A stretch of DNA of 6,372 bases from Bacteroidia bacterium (lineage in GTDB: Bacteria > Bacteroidota > Bacteroidia > Chitinophagales > Saprospiraceae). The stretch spans positions 1 through 6,372 of the forward strand of contig JAUILM010000357.1 in assembly GCA_030432855.1 (NCBI GenBank). The letters are read 5' to 3'. Shown in pieces: positions 1 to 5,318 of the stretch. The notes under the pieces were generated by a model, which saw only the letters and a program-made list of their open reading frames with translations, did no database searches and had not been told where the DNA came from. Positions within the stretch are counted from its first letter, which is position 1. Each line of letters opens with the position of its first letter. The translations under genes and the position numbers were made by a program.

Positions 1-450
1 GCCTGGGTGTCCTATATGGATAATGATTCCTTTGATATTCCTTACGGTAAACTATATAATTGGTTTGCCGTAGAAGATGGGAGAGGAGTATGTCCAGAGG
101 GATGGAGTGTGCCTACCAGTGCGGATTACGACTCTCTTGTTGTTACTGCGGGAGGCAACGCTGTAGCAGGTGCTAATTTAAAAGATGTCGGACCTGTGCA
201 CTGGTCTGAAGCCAATGTAGGAGCTACAAATTCGACTGGATTTTCAGCGGTGTCAAATGGGATCCGATTGGCTGATGGACAGTTTCTCACTTTTACAAAA
301 AACACGGCCAGACTGTGGGAAAACGAAGAGTTTGAGCCTAATACTGATTTTGCATGTACCTTTTCCATGTCCGCAAGCCAGAATGCAGTCAATTCTTCAA
401 CTTGTGAAGATAAAAATCTTGGGTTCGCAATTCGGTGTGTGAAAGATTGA
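1..450 (+). CDS. FISUMP-domain protein, C-terminal part (5' end outside window)
   Basis: The reading frame is open from base 1 and ends at TGA 448-450, giving 149 visible residues; a GTG at 7 is only an internal codon, so the real start lies upstream of the window. The visible part matches the Fibrobacter succinogenes major paralogous (FISUMP) domain seen in many Bacteroidota exported proteins. The recognisable pieces in order are YGKLYNWFAVEDGRG, then VCPEGWSVPT, a middle GANLKD and TGFSAVSNGIR, and the terminal GFAIRCVKD. In family members these proteins are secreted or surface lipoproteins of unknown function, sometimes with Ig-like or repeat domains before the FISUMP unit; none of that is visible here. 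The usual W-SSTE block is replaced by LWENEEFE, so this is a diverged copy. The domain assignment is firm, the biological role unknown. Confidence 0.85.
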   Translation, partial: AWVSYMDNDSFDIPYGKLYNWFAVEDGRGVCPEGWSVPTSADYDSLVVTAGGNAVAGANLKDVGPVHWSEANVGATNSTGFSAVSNGIRLADGQFLTFTKNTARLWENEEFEPNTDFACTFSMSASQNAVNSSTCEDKNLGFAIRCVKD

Positions 451-525
451 AAATCACAAAAATTGAAGAGACTCTCTACTGGGTGTCATAATATTTGTGT
501 TTTTTCACGAAACACTTGACATATT
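451..525 (+). promoter_or_regulatory. Intergenic leader before the RidA-like lipoprotein gene
   Basis: This 75-bp gap separates two co-directional genes. It holds a weak match to the Bacteroidota promoter pattern: TTG at 463-465 and AATATTTG at 490-497 (consensus TAnnTTTG, one mismatch at the first T), but the 24-nt spacing is a little long. A 6-bp inverted repeat, GTGTTT 497-502 with AAACAC 510-515, sits just before the start and could form a small hairpin; it is AT-rich and weak. No Shine-Dalgarno sequence precedes ATG 526. The promoter reading is tentative. Confidence 0.25.
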
Positions 526-1092
526 ATGAGACGATTATCTTCTTTTTTTACTGTGGTTGCAATTCTATCCATATTGGCCTGTACAGATAAGCCTGCTCCT
601 GCGACAGATGTGGTTACTGCACTGGTTAGTGCTGAAAGTCCTGAAGCCAGGCTCGAAGCCATGGGCATCACACTTCCTGAGGTTTCACCACCGCAAGCGA
701 ATTATGTAAACACGGTTCGTACTGGAAATCTGGTTTTTGTAGCAGGAAAAGGTCCAAGAAAGCCAGATGGATCATCAGTTCAGGGGAAACTGGGAGCCGA
801 CCTGACTGTAGAAGAAGGATATGAGGCGGCTAAACTAACTGCTATAGAATCTTTGGCCGCTTTAAAAGCGGAACTAGGTGAACTAAGTAAGGTGAAAAGA
901 CTAGTTAAGGTGCACGGTATGGTTAATAGTGCTCCTGATTTTGGAGATCAATCCAAAGTCATGAACGGATACTCTGATTTCATGGTGGAGGTATTCGGTG
1001 AAAAGGGTAAGCATGCCCGTGCTGCTGTCGGGATGGCTGCACTTCCCAATAACATCGCGGTAGAAGTGGAGTTGATTGTAGAAGTTGAGTAA
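526..1092 (+). CDS. RidA/YjgF/UK114-family protein with lipoprotein signal
   Basis: A 188-residue protein with two parts. Residues 1-19 are a lipoprotein-type signal (MRR, hydrophobic 7-18, ILAC with the candidate lipidated Cys19), followed by a short linker to about residue 40. Residues 41-188 are a full RidA-like domain of the subgroup often called YjgF_YER057c_UK114_like_1: LEAMGITLPE, NYVNTVRTGNLVFVAG, VEEGYEAAKLTA, VKVHGMVNSAPDF, and HARAAVGMAALPNN followed by VEVELIVEV. Arg165 in the HAR motif lines up with the catalytic Arg105 of E. coli RidA, which binds the carboxylate of enamine/imine intermediates. Classical RidA deaminates reactive 2-aminoacrylate in the cytosol; the activity of this subgroup is less clear, and here the signal places it in the periplasm or on a membrane. 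ATG 526 is chosen because it gives the complete signal peptide. The lipobox has Leu at -2, which is not ideal, so a plain Sec signal is possible. Family call firm, localisation probable. Confidence 0.9.
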   Translation: MRRLSSFFTVVAILSILACTDKPAPATDVVTALVSAESPEARLEAMGITLPEVSPPQANYVNTVRTGNLVFVAGKGPRKPDGSSVQGKLGADLTVEEGYEAAKLTAIESLAALKAELGELSKVKRLVKVHGMVNSAPDFGDQSKVMNGYSDFMVEVFGEKGKHARAAVGMAALPNNIAVEVELIVEVE

Positions 1093-1094
1093 AG

Positions 1095-1139
1095 AGTCTG
1101 TTCCTACAAGTTTAGGAATTAAAGGATGAGTCCTAGACT
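1095..1139. terminator. Inverted repeats between convergent genes, possible bidirectional terminator
   Basis: The gap between the RidA-like gene and the sulfatase holds nested inverted repeats. TTCCTA 1101-1106 pairs perfectly with TAGGAA 1113-1118 across a 6-nt loop; AGGA 1123-1126 pairs with TCCT 1131-1134; and AGTCT 1095-1099 pairs with AGACT 1135-1139, closing over both. The outer arm runs into the sulfatase stop codon. Neither strand has a clear T-run after the stems, so this is not a canonical intrinsic terminator; placement between convergent 3' ends is the main support. Confidence 0.35.
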
Positions 1140-2613
1140 ATTTTTCTGCTTTTAATAATTCATATTTTCCTAGTTCGGATGAAAGCAATGCGTTCATTTC
1201 CTGCACAAGATTCTGATACTGAGGATCTTCAGCCAGGTTTGTTTTAGCAAGTGGACTGCTACTGTGATCATAAAGCTCCAGGGCAAATACATCCTCCGGA
1301 TTTTCATAGTCCTGCCATCGGGTAAAACGATAGTCGCCATAGTGCATGCTATAGCCCATATATTGGCTTTTTCTATCGTATCCTAAAGATTTTCCCCGAG
1401 GATACTGACTGAGGGCTACCTTATTTACTATGGCTTCGGGGTCGTCGAGTATGGGTTTTAAACTCTGGCCTTCTAAATGTGCTGGCAGAGGAAGATTTGC
1501 CATTTCACACAGCGTGGGATATAAGTCCACAAGTTCTGCAAGAGAAGAGGAATACTGACCTCTGGGGTCAGTGGGGTCGTAAATGATCAATGGGACATTT
1601 GCGTCCAATTCAAAGTTGGTGTGTTTGCACCAGCTCCCATAGTCTCCCAGCTTCCAACCATGATCTCCCCAGAGCACCACAATGGTCTTGTCAATTAGAT
1701 TATTTTCTCGTAAAGCGTCCATTAATTTTCCAATCTGCGCATCGATCATAGATGTAGCCGCGTAGTATCCATGTATTAGATCTCTGCTCATTGCATCGTC
1801 AAGCGGACCATTCTCAGGGATCCCGTGATACTTTCGTAGTTCTCCAAATTGGTGAAGCGCCAGATCGGGCATACCTTCCGGTGTTTGACGGGCAGGAACC
1901 TTGATCTTTTCAGGATCGTACATGTCCCAGTATTTGCTTGGGGCCACAAATGGCAGATGGGGCTTTATAAATCCAACCCCGAAAAAGAAGTTAGTATCTC
2001 GTAGTTCGCGTAGTCTGTTCACCGCATATTCGGCAATCGTGGCATCAGTCATATTTGCTTCCGGCTCCATTGACCGATAAAAAGGCAGTTTGAGTCCATC
2101 GATTGCCGGAAAATCCCTTTCAAGATCCGTGGTGTCTCCCCGGCTGATAGACGGTGGCCTGGGTAGTCGGGTAGCTGCTTGTGACCAGGATAAACTATCA
2201 TCCTGGTTACCATGTCCCGTATGATATATTTTACCCACTCGCTCCGTATAGTACGAGTGATTTTTGAAGTGTTGAGGAAGGGTAACCACATCAGGCGTCT
2301 TGCTTCTGAAAAAAGTATACAGATCATAAATGCCCATCGCGTCTGGCCGTAGACCGGTCATAATACTGTTCCGTGAAGGGGCACACACCGCTTGCTGGCA
2401 ATATGCTCTGGTAAAAACGGTGGATTTCTGAGCCAACTGATCAATATGGGGTGACTTAATGTGCGACGCTCCATAGCAATTGAGTTCAGGTCGGAGATCG
2501 TCGACGGCAATAAAGAGCACATTTAATTTTGTATCTGATGTCTGATCTTTTTGGTTGAAAAAGAGGCTGAGGGCCAGCAAAGCCATTGCCACAAGAAAGT
2601 TGTGATATTTCAT
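1138..2613 (-). CDS. Iduronate-2-sulfatase-type (type I) sulfatase
   Basis: A complete 491-residue arylsulfatase-superfamily enzyme that should hydrolyse sulfate esters on polysaccharides. Residues 6-19 form a hydrophobic signal segment without a lipobox Cys, so export to the periplasm is likely. Metal ligands are Asp38-Asp39 (AVDDLRP) and Asp317-His318 (WGDHGWKLGDYG). The sulfatase signature is C77-A-P-S-R81, so Cys77 would be converted to formylglycine by a separate maturase. Lys128 and His131 (VGKIYH), Lys217 and His219 (KPHLPF) and Lys330 complete the active site. Several stretches resemble human iduronate-2-sulfatase closely: DDLRP, QQAVCAPSR, the YDLYTFFR region, VGKIYH, and NFELDANVPLIIY. 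The C-terminal subdomain has EGQSLKPIL, MGYSMHYGDYRFTRW and ELYDHSSSPLAKTNLA, typical of bacterial members. Length is normal. It stands alone: no SusC/SusD pair, glycosidase or maturase is visible, so the glycan substrate cannot be named. ATG 2611-2613 gives the signal peptide. It is divergent from the sigma-factor gene. Confidence 0.95.
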   Translation of the reverse strand: MKYHNFLVAMALLALSLFFNQKDQTSDTKLNVLFIAVDDLRPELNCYGASHIKSPHIDQLAQKSTVFTRAYCQQAVCAPSRNSIMTGLRPDAMGIYDLYTFFRSKTPDVVTLPQHFKNHSYYTERVGKIYHTGHGNQDDSLSWSQAATRLPRPPSISRGDTTDLERDFPAIDGLKLPFYRSMEPEANMTDATIAEYAVNRLRELRDTNFFFGVGFIKPHLPFVAPSKYWDMYDPEKIKVPARQTPEGMPDLALHQFGELRKYHGIPENGPLDDAMSRDLIHGYYAATSMIDAQIGKLMDALRENNLIDKTIVVLWGDHGWKLGDYGSWCKHTNFELDANVPLIIYDPTDPRGQYSSSLAELVDLYPTLCEMANLPLPAHLEGQSLKPILDDPEAIVNKVALSQYPRGKSLGYDRKSQYMGYSMHYGDYRFTRWQDYENPEDVFALELYDHSSSPLAKTNLAEDPQYQNLVQEMNALLSSELGKYELLKAEK

Positions 2614-2797
2614 TTGTCGAGGTCATTATATGAACAAGATATCAATAAAGATTGTCTCCGGGGTTTGCCTGCATCCTGGCTTTGTGATTTTATCTGAACA
2701 CTTTGACGGCAGGCTCAATCAATACCATTCACTTTTTTTCGCATTTCAGGGTGATATTTCTCAACTTGAGGGTACTTAGTATTAAAGCACTTATTAT
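2614..2797. promoter_or_regulatory. Divergent intergenic region between sulfatase and ECF sigma genes
   Basis: These 184 bases should hold the promoters of the sulfatase (leftward) and of the sigma-factor block (rightward). On the + strand the nearest match to the Bacteroidota TTG / TAnnTTTG pattern is TTG 2652-2654 with TGGCTTTG 2677-2684 (one mismatch), which would leave a leader of over 100 nt. No convincing TAnnTTTG was found on the - strand. A bare TTG at 2766-2768 lies nearer the sigma start but has no -7 partner. No strong inverted repeat or riboswitch fold was seen. No clear Shine-Dalgarno precedes either start. The region is assigned by position; the individual boxes are weak. Confidence 0.35.
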
Positions 2798-3355
2798 ATG
2801 CAGAATGTCGAATTACGTGTGATAGATGAGACAGGAGTGGTACTATCAGCTGATACGCAGCAGATTTATGAACAAGCATTGCCGGAGTCCGTTAGAGCAA
2901 TCCAATATATGGGCGGCTCCTTCGAAAATGGAAAGGATGTGTTTCACGATGCCATGGTGTTGTTCATGGAGCGAGATGATGCAGCTCGATCAGAGATCAG
3001 AGATCCTGTAGCTTTTTTGGTTACTGTTTCTAAGCGGATCTATCAAAAGAAATTTATCAGAGGAAGAAAACTTCAGTTGACTTCCGAATGGCCAGATCGG
3101 CTTGATATCTCTGATGACGACTTGTATCCCTCCTGGTCTGTTCGCCGGCTTCTGAGCTTTCTTGAGAAGGCAGGAGAAAAATGTTTGAATTTATTGAGTA
3201 CCATTTATTTTAGTGAGATGCCGATGGAGGAAGTAGCAGATCGGATGGGATATAAGAATGCGCACAGCGTAAGTGTCCAAAAGCATAAATGTCTGATGCA
3301 ATTGAGGGCGATTGTCAAACGAAAAAAAATAGAGTACGATGCATTCCAAAACTGA
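2798..3355 (+). CDS. ECF-type RNA polymerase sigma factor
   Basis: A 185-residue protein with the two-domain layout of sigma-70 family ECF factors, which bind core RNA polymerase and direct it to specific promoters. Region 2 covers about residues 25-90: the DVFHDAMVLFME helix (47-58) corresponds to the usual EDIFQEAFL core-binding segment, and DPVAFLVTVSKRIYQKKF (69-86) to the -10 recognition helix. Region 4 covers about 115-173: CLNLLSTIYF, then MEEVADRMGYKN as the helix-turn-helix start and SVSVQKHKCLMQLR as the -35 recognition helix. The VQKxKCLxxLR ending is typical of Bacteroidota ECF factors. Residues 1-22 form a short extension of unknown role. It is the first gene of a rightward block and its end overlaps the next gene by 17 nt, as sigma/anti-sigma pairs often do. 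Autoregulation from the upstream gap is plausible but unseen. Regulon unknown. Confidence 0.85.
   Translation: MQNVELRVIDETGVVLSADTQQIYEQALPESVRAIQYMGGSFENGKDVFHDAMVLFMERDDAARSEIRDPVAFLVTVSKRIYQKKFIRGRKLQLTSEWPDRLDISDDDLYPSWSVRRLLSFLEKAGEKCLNLLSTIYFSEMPMEEVADRMGYKNAHSVSVQKHKCLMQLRAIVKRKKIEYDAFQN
2988..3005 (+). repeat. Short tandem repeat of GATCAGA inside the sigma gene
   Basis: The 7-nt unit GATCAGA occurs at 2988-2994 and 2995-3001 and is followed by a partial GATC at 3002-3005, about 2.6 copies. It encodes part of the linker ahead of the -10 recognition helix. Seven is not a multiple of three, so gain or loss of one unit would frameshift the sigma factor. The copy number is low and it may be chance. 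Confidence 0.5.
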
Positions 3356-3611
3356 ATGGCAATTAATTGAGCAATTTTATCTAAACAGACTGAACCCGTC
3401 AGAGGTGAAGGTGGTGCACCAGCAGCTACAAAGTAAGAAGCGATTTGCTGTCCGATTTAAATCATTTAGCCATCTTTTTCAGGTAATTAAATTGTATCGT
3501 AGAAAAAAGATGAAAATGAAATTGGATCATCTCTTTGAAAATATGATGGGAGATCCCATCCAGAGGGATTTTCAAAACAAAATACATCAATTACAAAAGT
3601 TGCAATCATGA
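3339..3611 (+). CDS. Small basic protein, anti-sigma-like cytosolic segment
   Basis: A 90-residue protein with no predicted signal, membrane segment or Cys/His zinc motif. It is strongly basic (12 Lys and 6 Arg against 7 Asp/Glu, by count). Residues 7-45 (WQLIEQFYLNRLNPSEV onward) follow the pattern of the N-terminal segment of Bacteroidota anti-sigma factors, IExYLxGxLSxEE then a helix over a D/S-P-like turn. Residues 53-66, YRRKKMKMKLDHLF, align with their GREELKAKL helix. Those proteins usually continue with a membrane helix and a periplasmic domain, absent here. ATG 3339 lies inside the sigma gene (17-nt overlap), and the stop overlaps the clpP-like start as ATGA, so it is translated in step with both neighbours. 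It could be a soluble anti-sigma factor, a co-regulator, or an adaptor for the protease. The gene is well supported by its packing; the function is inference from a weak pattern and position. Confidence 0.7.
   Translation: MHSKTEWQLIEQFYLNRLNPSEVKVVHQQLQSKKRFAVRFKSFSHLFQVIKLYRRKKMKMKLDHLFENMMGDPIQRDFQNKIHQLQKLQS
3608..3611 (+). other. ATGA stop/start overlap (translational coupling)
   Basis: The TGA of the small basic protein (3609-3611) and the ATG of the ClpP-like gene (3608-3610) share bases. A ribosome ending the first frame can restart on the second, which would tie the output of the two proteins. No separate Shine-Dalgarno is evident before 3608, so coupling probably decides this start. 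Confidence 0.75.
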
Positions 3612-4288
3612 TCCATGCCTCCCTGGTACCTATGGTAATCGACAACTCAGACATGAGTGAGCGAGCGTTTGATATTTATAGTCTCTTACTCAAAGAACGT
3701 ATTGTTTTTCTGGGAAGCGCCTTGAATGATCAGGTAGCTAATCTTCTTGTGGCACAGCTGCTATATTTAAATAGTACCAATAGTAAAGCGCCGGTGCATT
3801 TATACATCCAAAGTCCGGGAGGTAGTGTCTATGCCGGTATGGCTATTTACGATACCATGAAAATGATGGATTGTCCCGTCTATACCTATTCTGTAGGATT
3901 TACCGGGAGTATGAGTACTTTCTTGCTGTCAGGAGGTGAAAAAGGACATAGGTACGCTTTACCCCATAGCACGATACATATGCACCCCACTGGTGGTGGT
4001 ACCAAAGGTTACACAGAGGACGTGCGGATTGCTACACGTGAACAAGAGCGTATTCAGGCTCAAATATTTCATATCATGGGAGAAAATACGGGCCACACCT
4101 GGCGAGAAATTGAGTCTTATTTTCTTCGCGACAAATTTCTAAATGCCTTTGAAGCGAAGGACTTTGGACTGGTGGACGAAATACTGGGTGAGCCCGGAGA
4201 CATCATTGCTGTAGAGGACAGCCCTCTACAAATTCATCCTATTAGAATGAATGGGGACGAAGCTGGTGATGCCTTGAGTGCTTCATGA
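3608..4288 (+). CDS. ClpP-family ATP-dependent protease proteolytic subunit (divergent paralogue)
   Basis: A 226-residue ClpP serine peptidase, which in the family forms heptameric rings that degrade proteins fed by ClpX or another AAA+ unfoldase. The N-terminus is close to consensus: LVPMVI, SERAFDIYSLLLKERIVFLG, DQVANLLVAQLLYL. The oxyanion segment is QSPGGSVYAG (68-77). The catalytic triad is Ser101 (TGSMST), His126 (HMHPTGG) and Asp175 (LRDKF). Deviations: the usual G-Q-A-A-S-M-G-A around Ser is G-F-T-G-S-M-S-T; the Asp/Glu of the oligomerisation sensor before Arg-Asp is Leu173; the handle helix region (GGGTKGYTEDVRIATREQ) differs from the usual GQATDIEIHA; and residues 194-226 are an acidic tail longer than in E. 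coli ClpP. No clpX is nearby. It is coupled to the sigma and anti-sigma-like genes, suggesting a role in their regulation rather than housekeeping proteolysis. No symbol is given because a main clpP probably exists elsewhere. Confidence 0.92.
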   Translation: MIHASLVPMVIDNSDMSERAFDIYSLLLKERIVFLGSALNDQVANLLVAQLLYLNSTNSKAPVHLYIQSPGGSVYAGMAIYDTMKMMDCPVYTYSVGFTGSMSTFLLSGGEKGHRYALPHSTIHMHPTGGGTKGYTEDVRIATREQERIQAQIFHIMGENTGHTWREIESYFLRDKFLNAFEAKDFGLVDEILGEPGDIIAVEDSPLQIHPIRMNGDEAGDALSAS

Positions 4289-4320
4289 ATTTGGAGTATC
4301 TTTCAGAAAAGAAGTAGGTT

Positions 4321-5314
4321 TTGAAAGTATTTCCCCTAACTGTCGTTGTTTCAATTTTATTTGTCTTTTGCAAAACGACTTCCATTATTGAGGATGGATT
4401 TACCTTAGAAGGTCATACCAGTAACATAGTCGACAGTACGGTAATCTACCTTTTTCAAGATAATATTGCCATAGATTCTACCGTAATAGTCAACAATGAA
4501 TTCACCTTGAAGGGGAAAGTGAAAGATGTTGCTGAAAGATTTGTGTTAAGACGGTTGGATACTCTAGACTCAAAATATATTTGGCTTGAAAATGGACATA
4601 TAGTCTTGGATGCTACCCTGGGTGGACTTCGAAATTGTAGTGTGTCCGGATCGGAGACGCAGCTGCTGGCAGACTCACTCAATCATTTGCTGGCCACTGC
4701 GGGGCATGGCCTTAAACGAAGCCGTATTGAACAAAAATTTGTTTTTGATTATCCAGAAAGTGTAATTAGTGCACAGATGCTTGTAGTATACGCAACTAGA
4801 TGGGGAAAAGAGACGGTGGAGGAATTGTATACCCGATTTTCTTCGGATTTGAAGACCAGTGAAAATGGACAAAAAATCAAAAAGTATCTTGATCTCGTGC
4901 AAGCGCCTGGGGTTGGATCAAAATACGTCGATTTTTCTATGGCAGATACCACAGGTCAACAGCAAAAATTGTCAAACAATCTGGGCAAGTTAACATTACT
5001 GGATTTCTGGGCCTCATGGTGTGGCCCCTGCCTTCGGGAAAATCCAAGGTTGGTAAAGACTTACCAGAAGTATAGGGAGCTGGGACTCTGATGAAAAATC
5101 ATGGAAAAAGGAAATTCTGACGGGCGGGCTGCCATGGTTACAATTGTCTGATCTCAATGGAGAATACAATGAGGCTGGTCTTATCTATGGTATTAGTGGT
5201 ATTCCCTATAATTTTCTGATTGACGATCAGGGAACCATCATAGACAGTAATCTAATGGGGGATGAGCTTGAGAAAAAGGTTCAAAGTCACTTTGCCGAAA
5301 TGACGAAACATTAA
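4321..5314 (+). pseudogene. DUF4369/TlpA-type thiol-disulfide oxidoreductase, disrupted by an internal deletion and frameshift
   Basis: The first frame runs from TTG 4321 to TGA 5089-5091 (256 codons); the matching C-terminal part continues in the +1 frame from about 5084 to TAA 5312-5314. Residues 1-17 are a hydrophobic signal ending FVFCK, a poor lipobox. Residues 27-110 resemble DUF4369 (GFTLEGHT, NEFTLKGKV, WLENGHIVLDA, CSVSGSETQ). From residue 203 follows a TlpA thioredoxin fold with DFWASWCGPC (Cys234, Cys237). The second frame encodes DSDEKSW, LPWLQLSDLNGEYNEAG, and the cis-Pro loop YGISGIPYNFLID. Family members have about eight residues (pattern FEILGVSL) between the G of RELG and DSD; these are absent, implying loss of about 26 nt, which also explains the frame change. 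The missing piece is a core beta strand, so neither product should fold as a working thioredoxin. The downstream frame has no stops, so the event looks recent. TTG is taken as start because an in-frame TAG lies at 4315 and the signal begins there; GAAGTAGG before it may serve as ribosome site. Family members reduce or oxidise exported proteins. Confidence 0.85.
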
Positions 5315-5318
5315 CGGA

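Noticed and set aside
126..392. 88-codon open frame on the - strand opposite the FISUMP gene.
   Set aside because: It is a shadow of the FISUMP frame, with no family resemblance and no start context.
4321..5091. Treating the 256-codon frame as an intact short TlpA-like protein.
   Set aside because: It ends shortly after the CxxC helix; the cis-Pro loop and the last strands are encoded just downstream in another frame, so the frame is truncated rather than naturally short.
5074..5092. Programmed +1 frameshift resembling the prfB site: AGGGAG followed by CTC TGA, where skipping T5089 would enter the downstream TlpA frame.
   Set aside because: The frame works, but the purine run is 6 nt from CTC rather than the 3 nt of prfB, and the joined product would still lack a core beta strand of the thioredoxin fold. 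A deletion explains both the frame and the missing residues.
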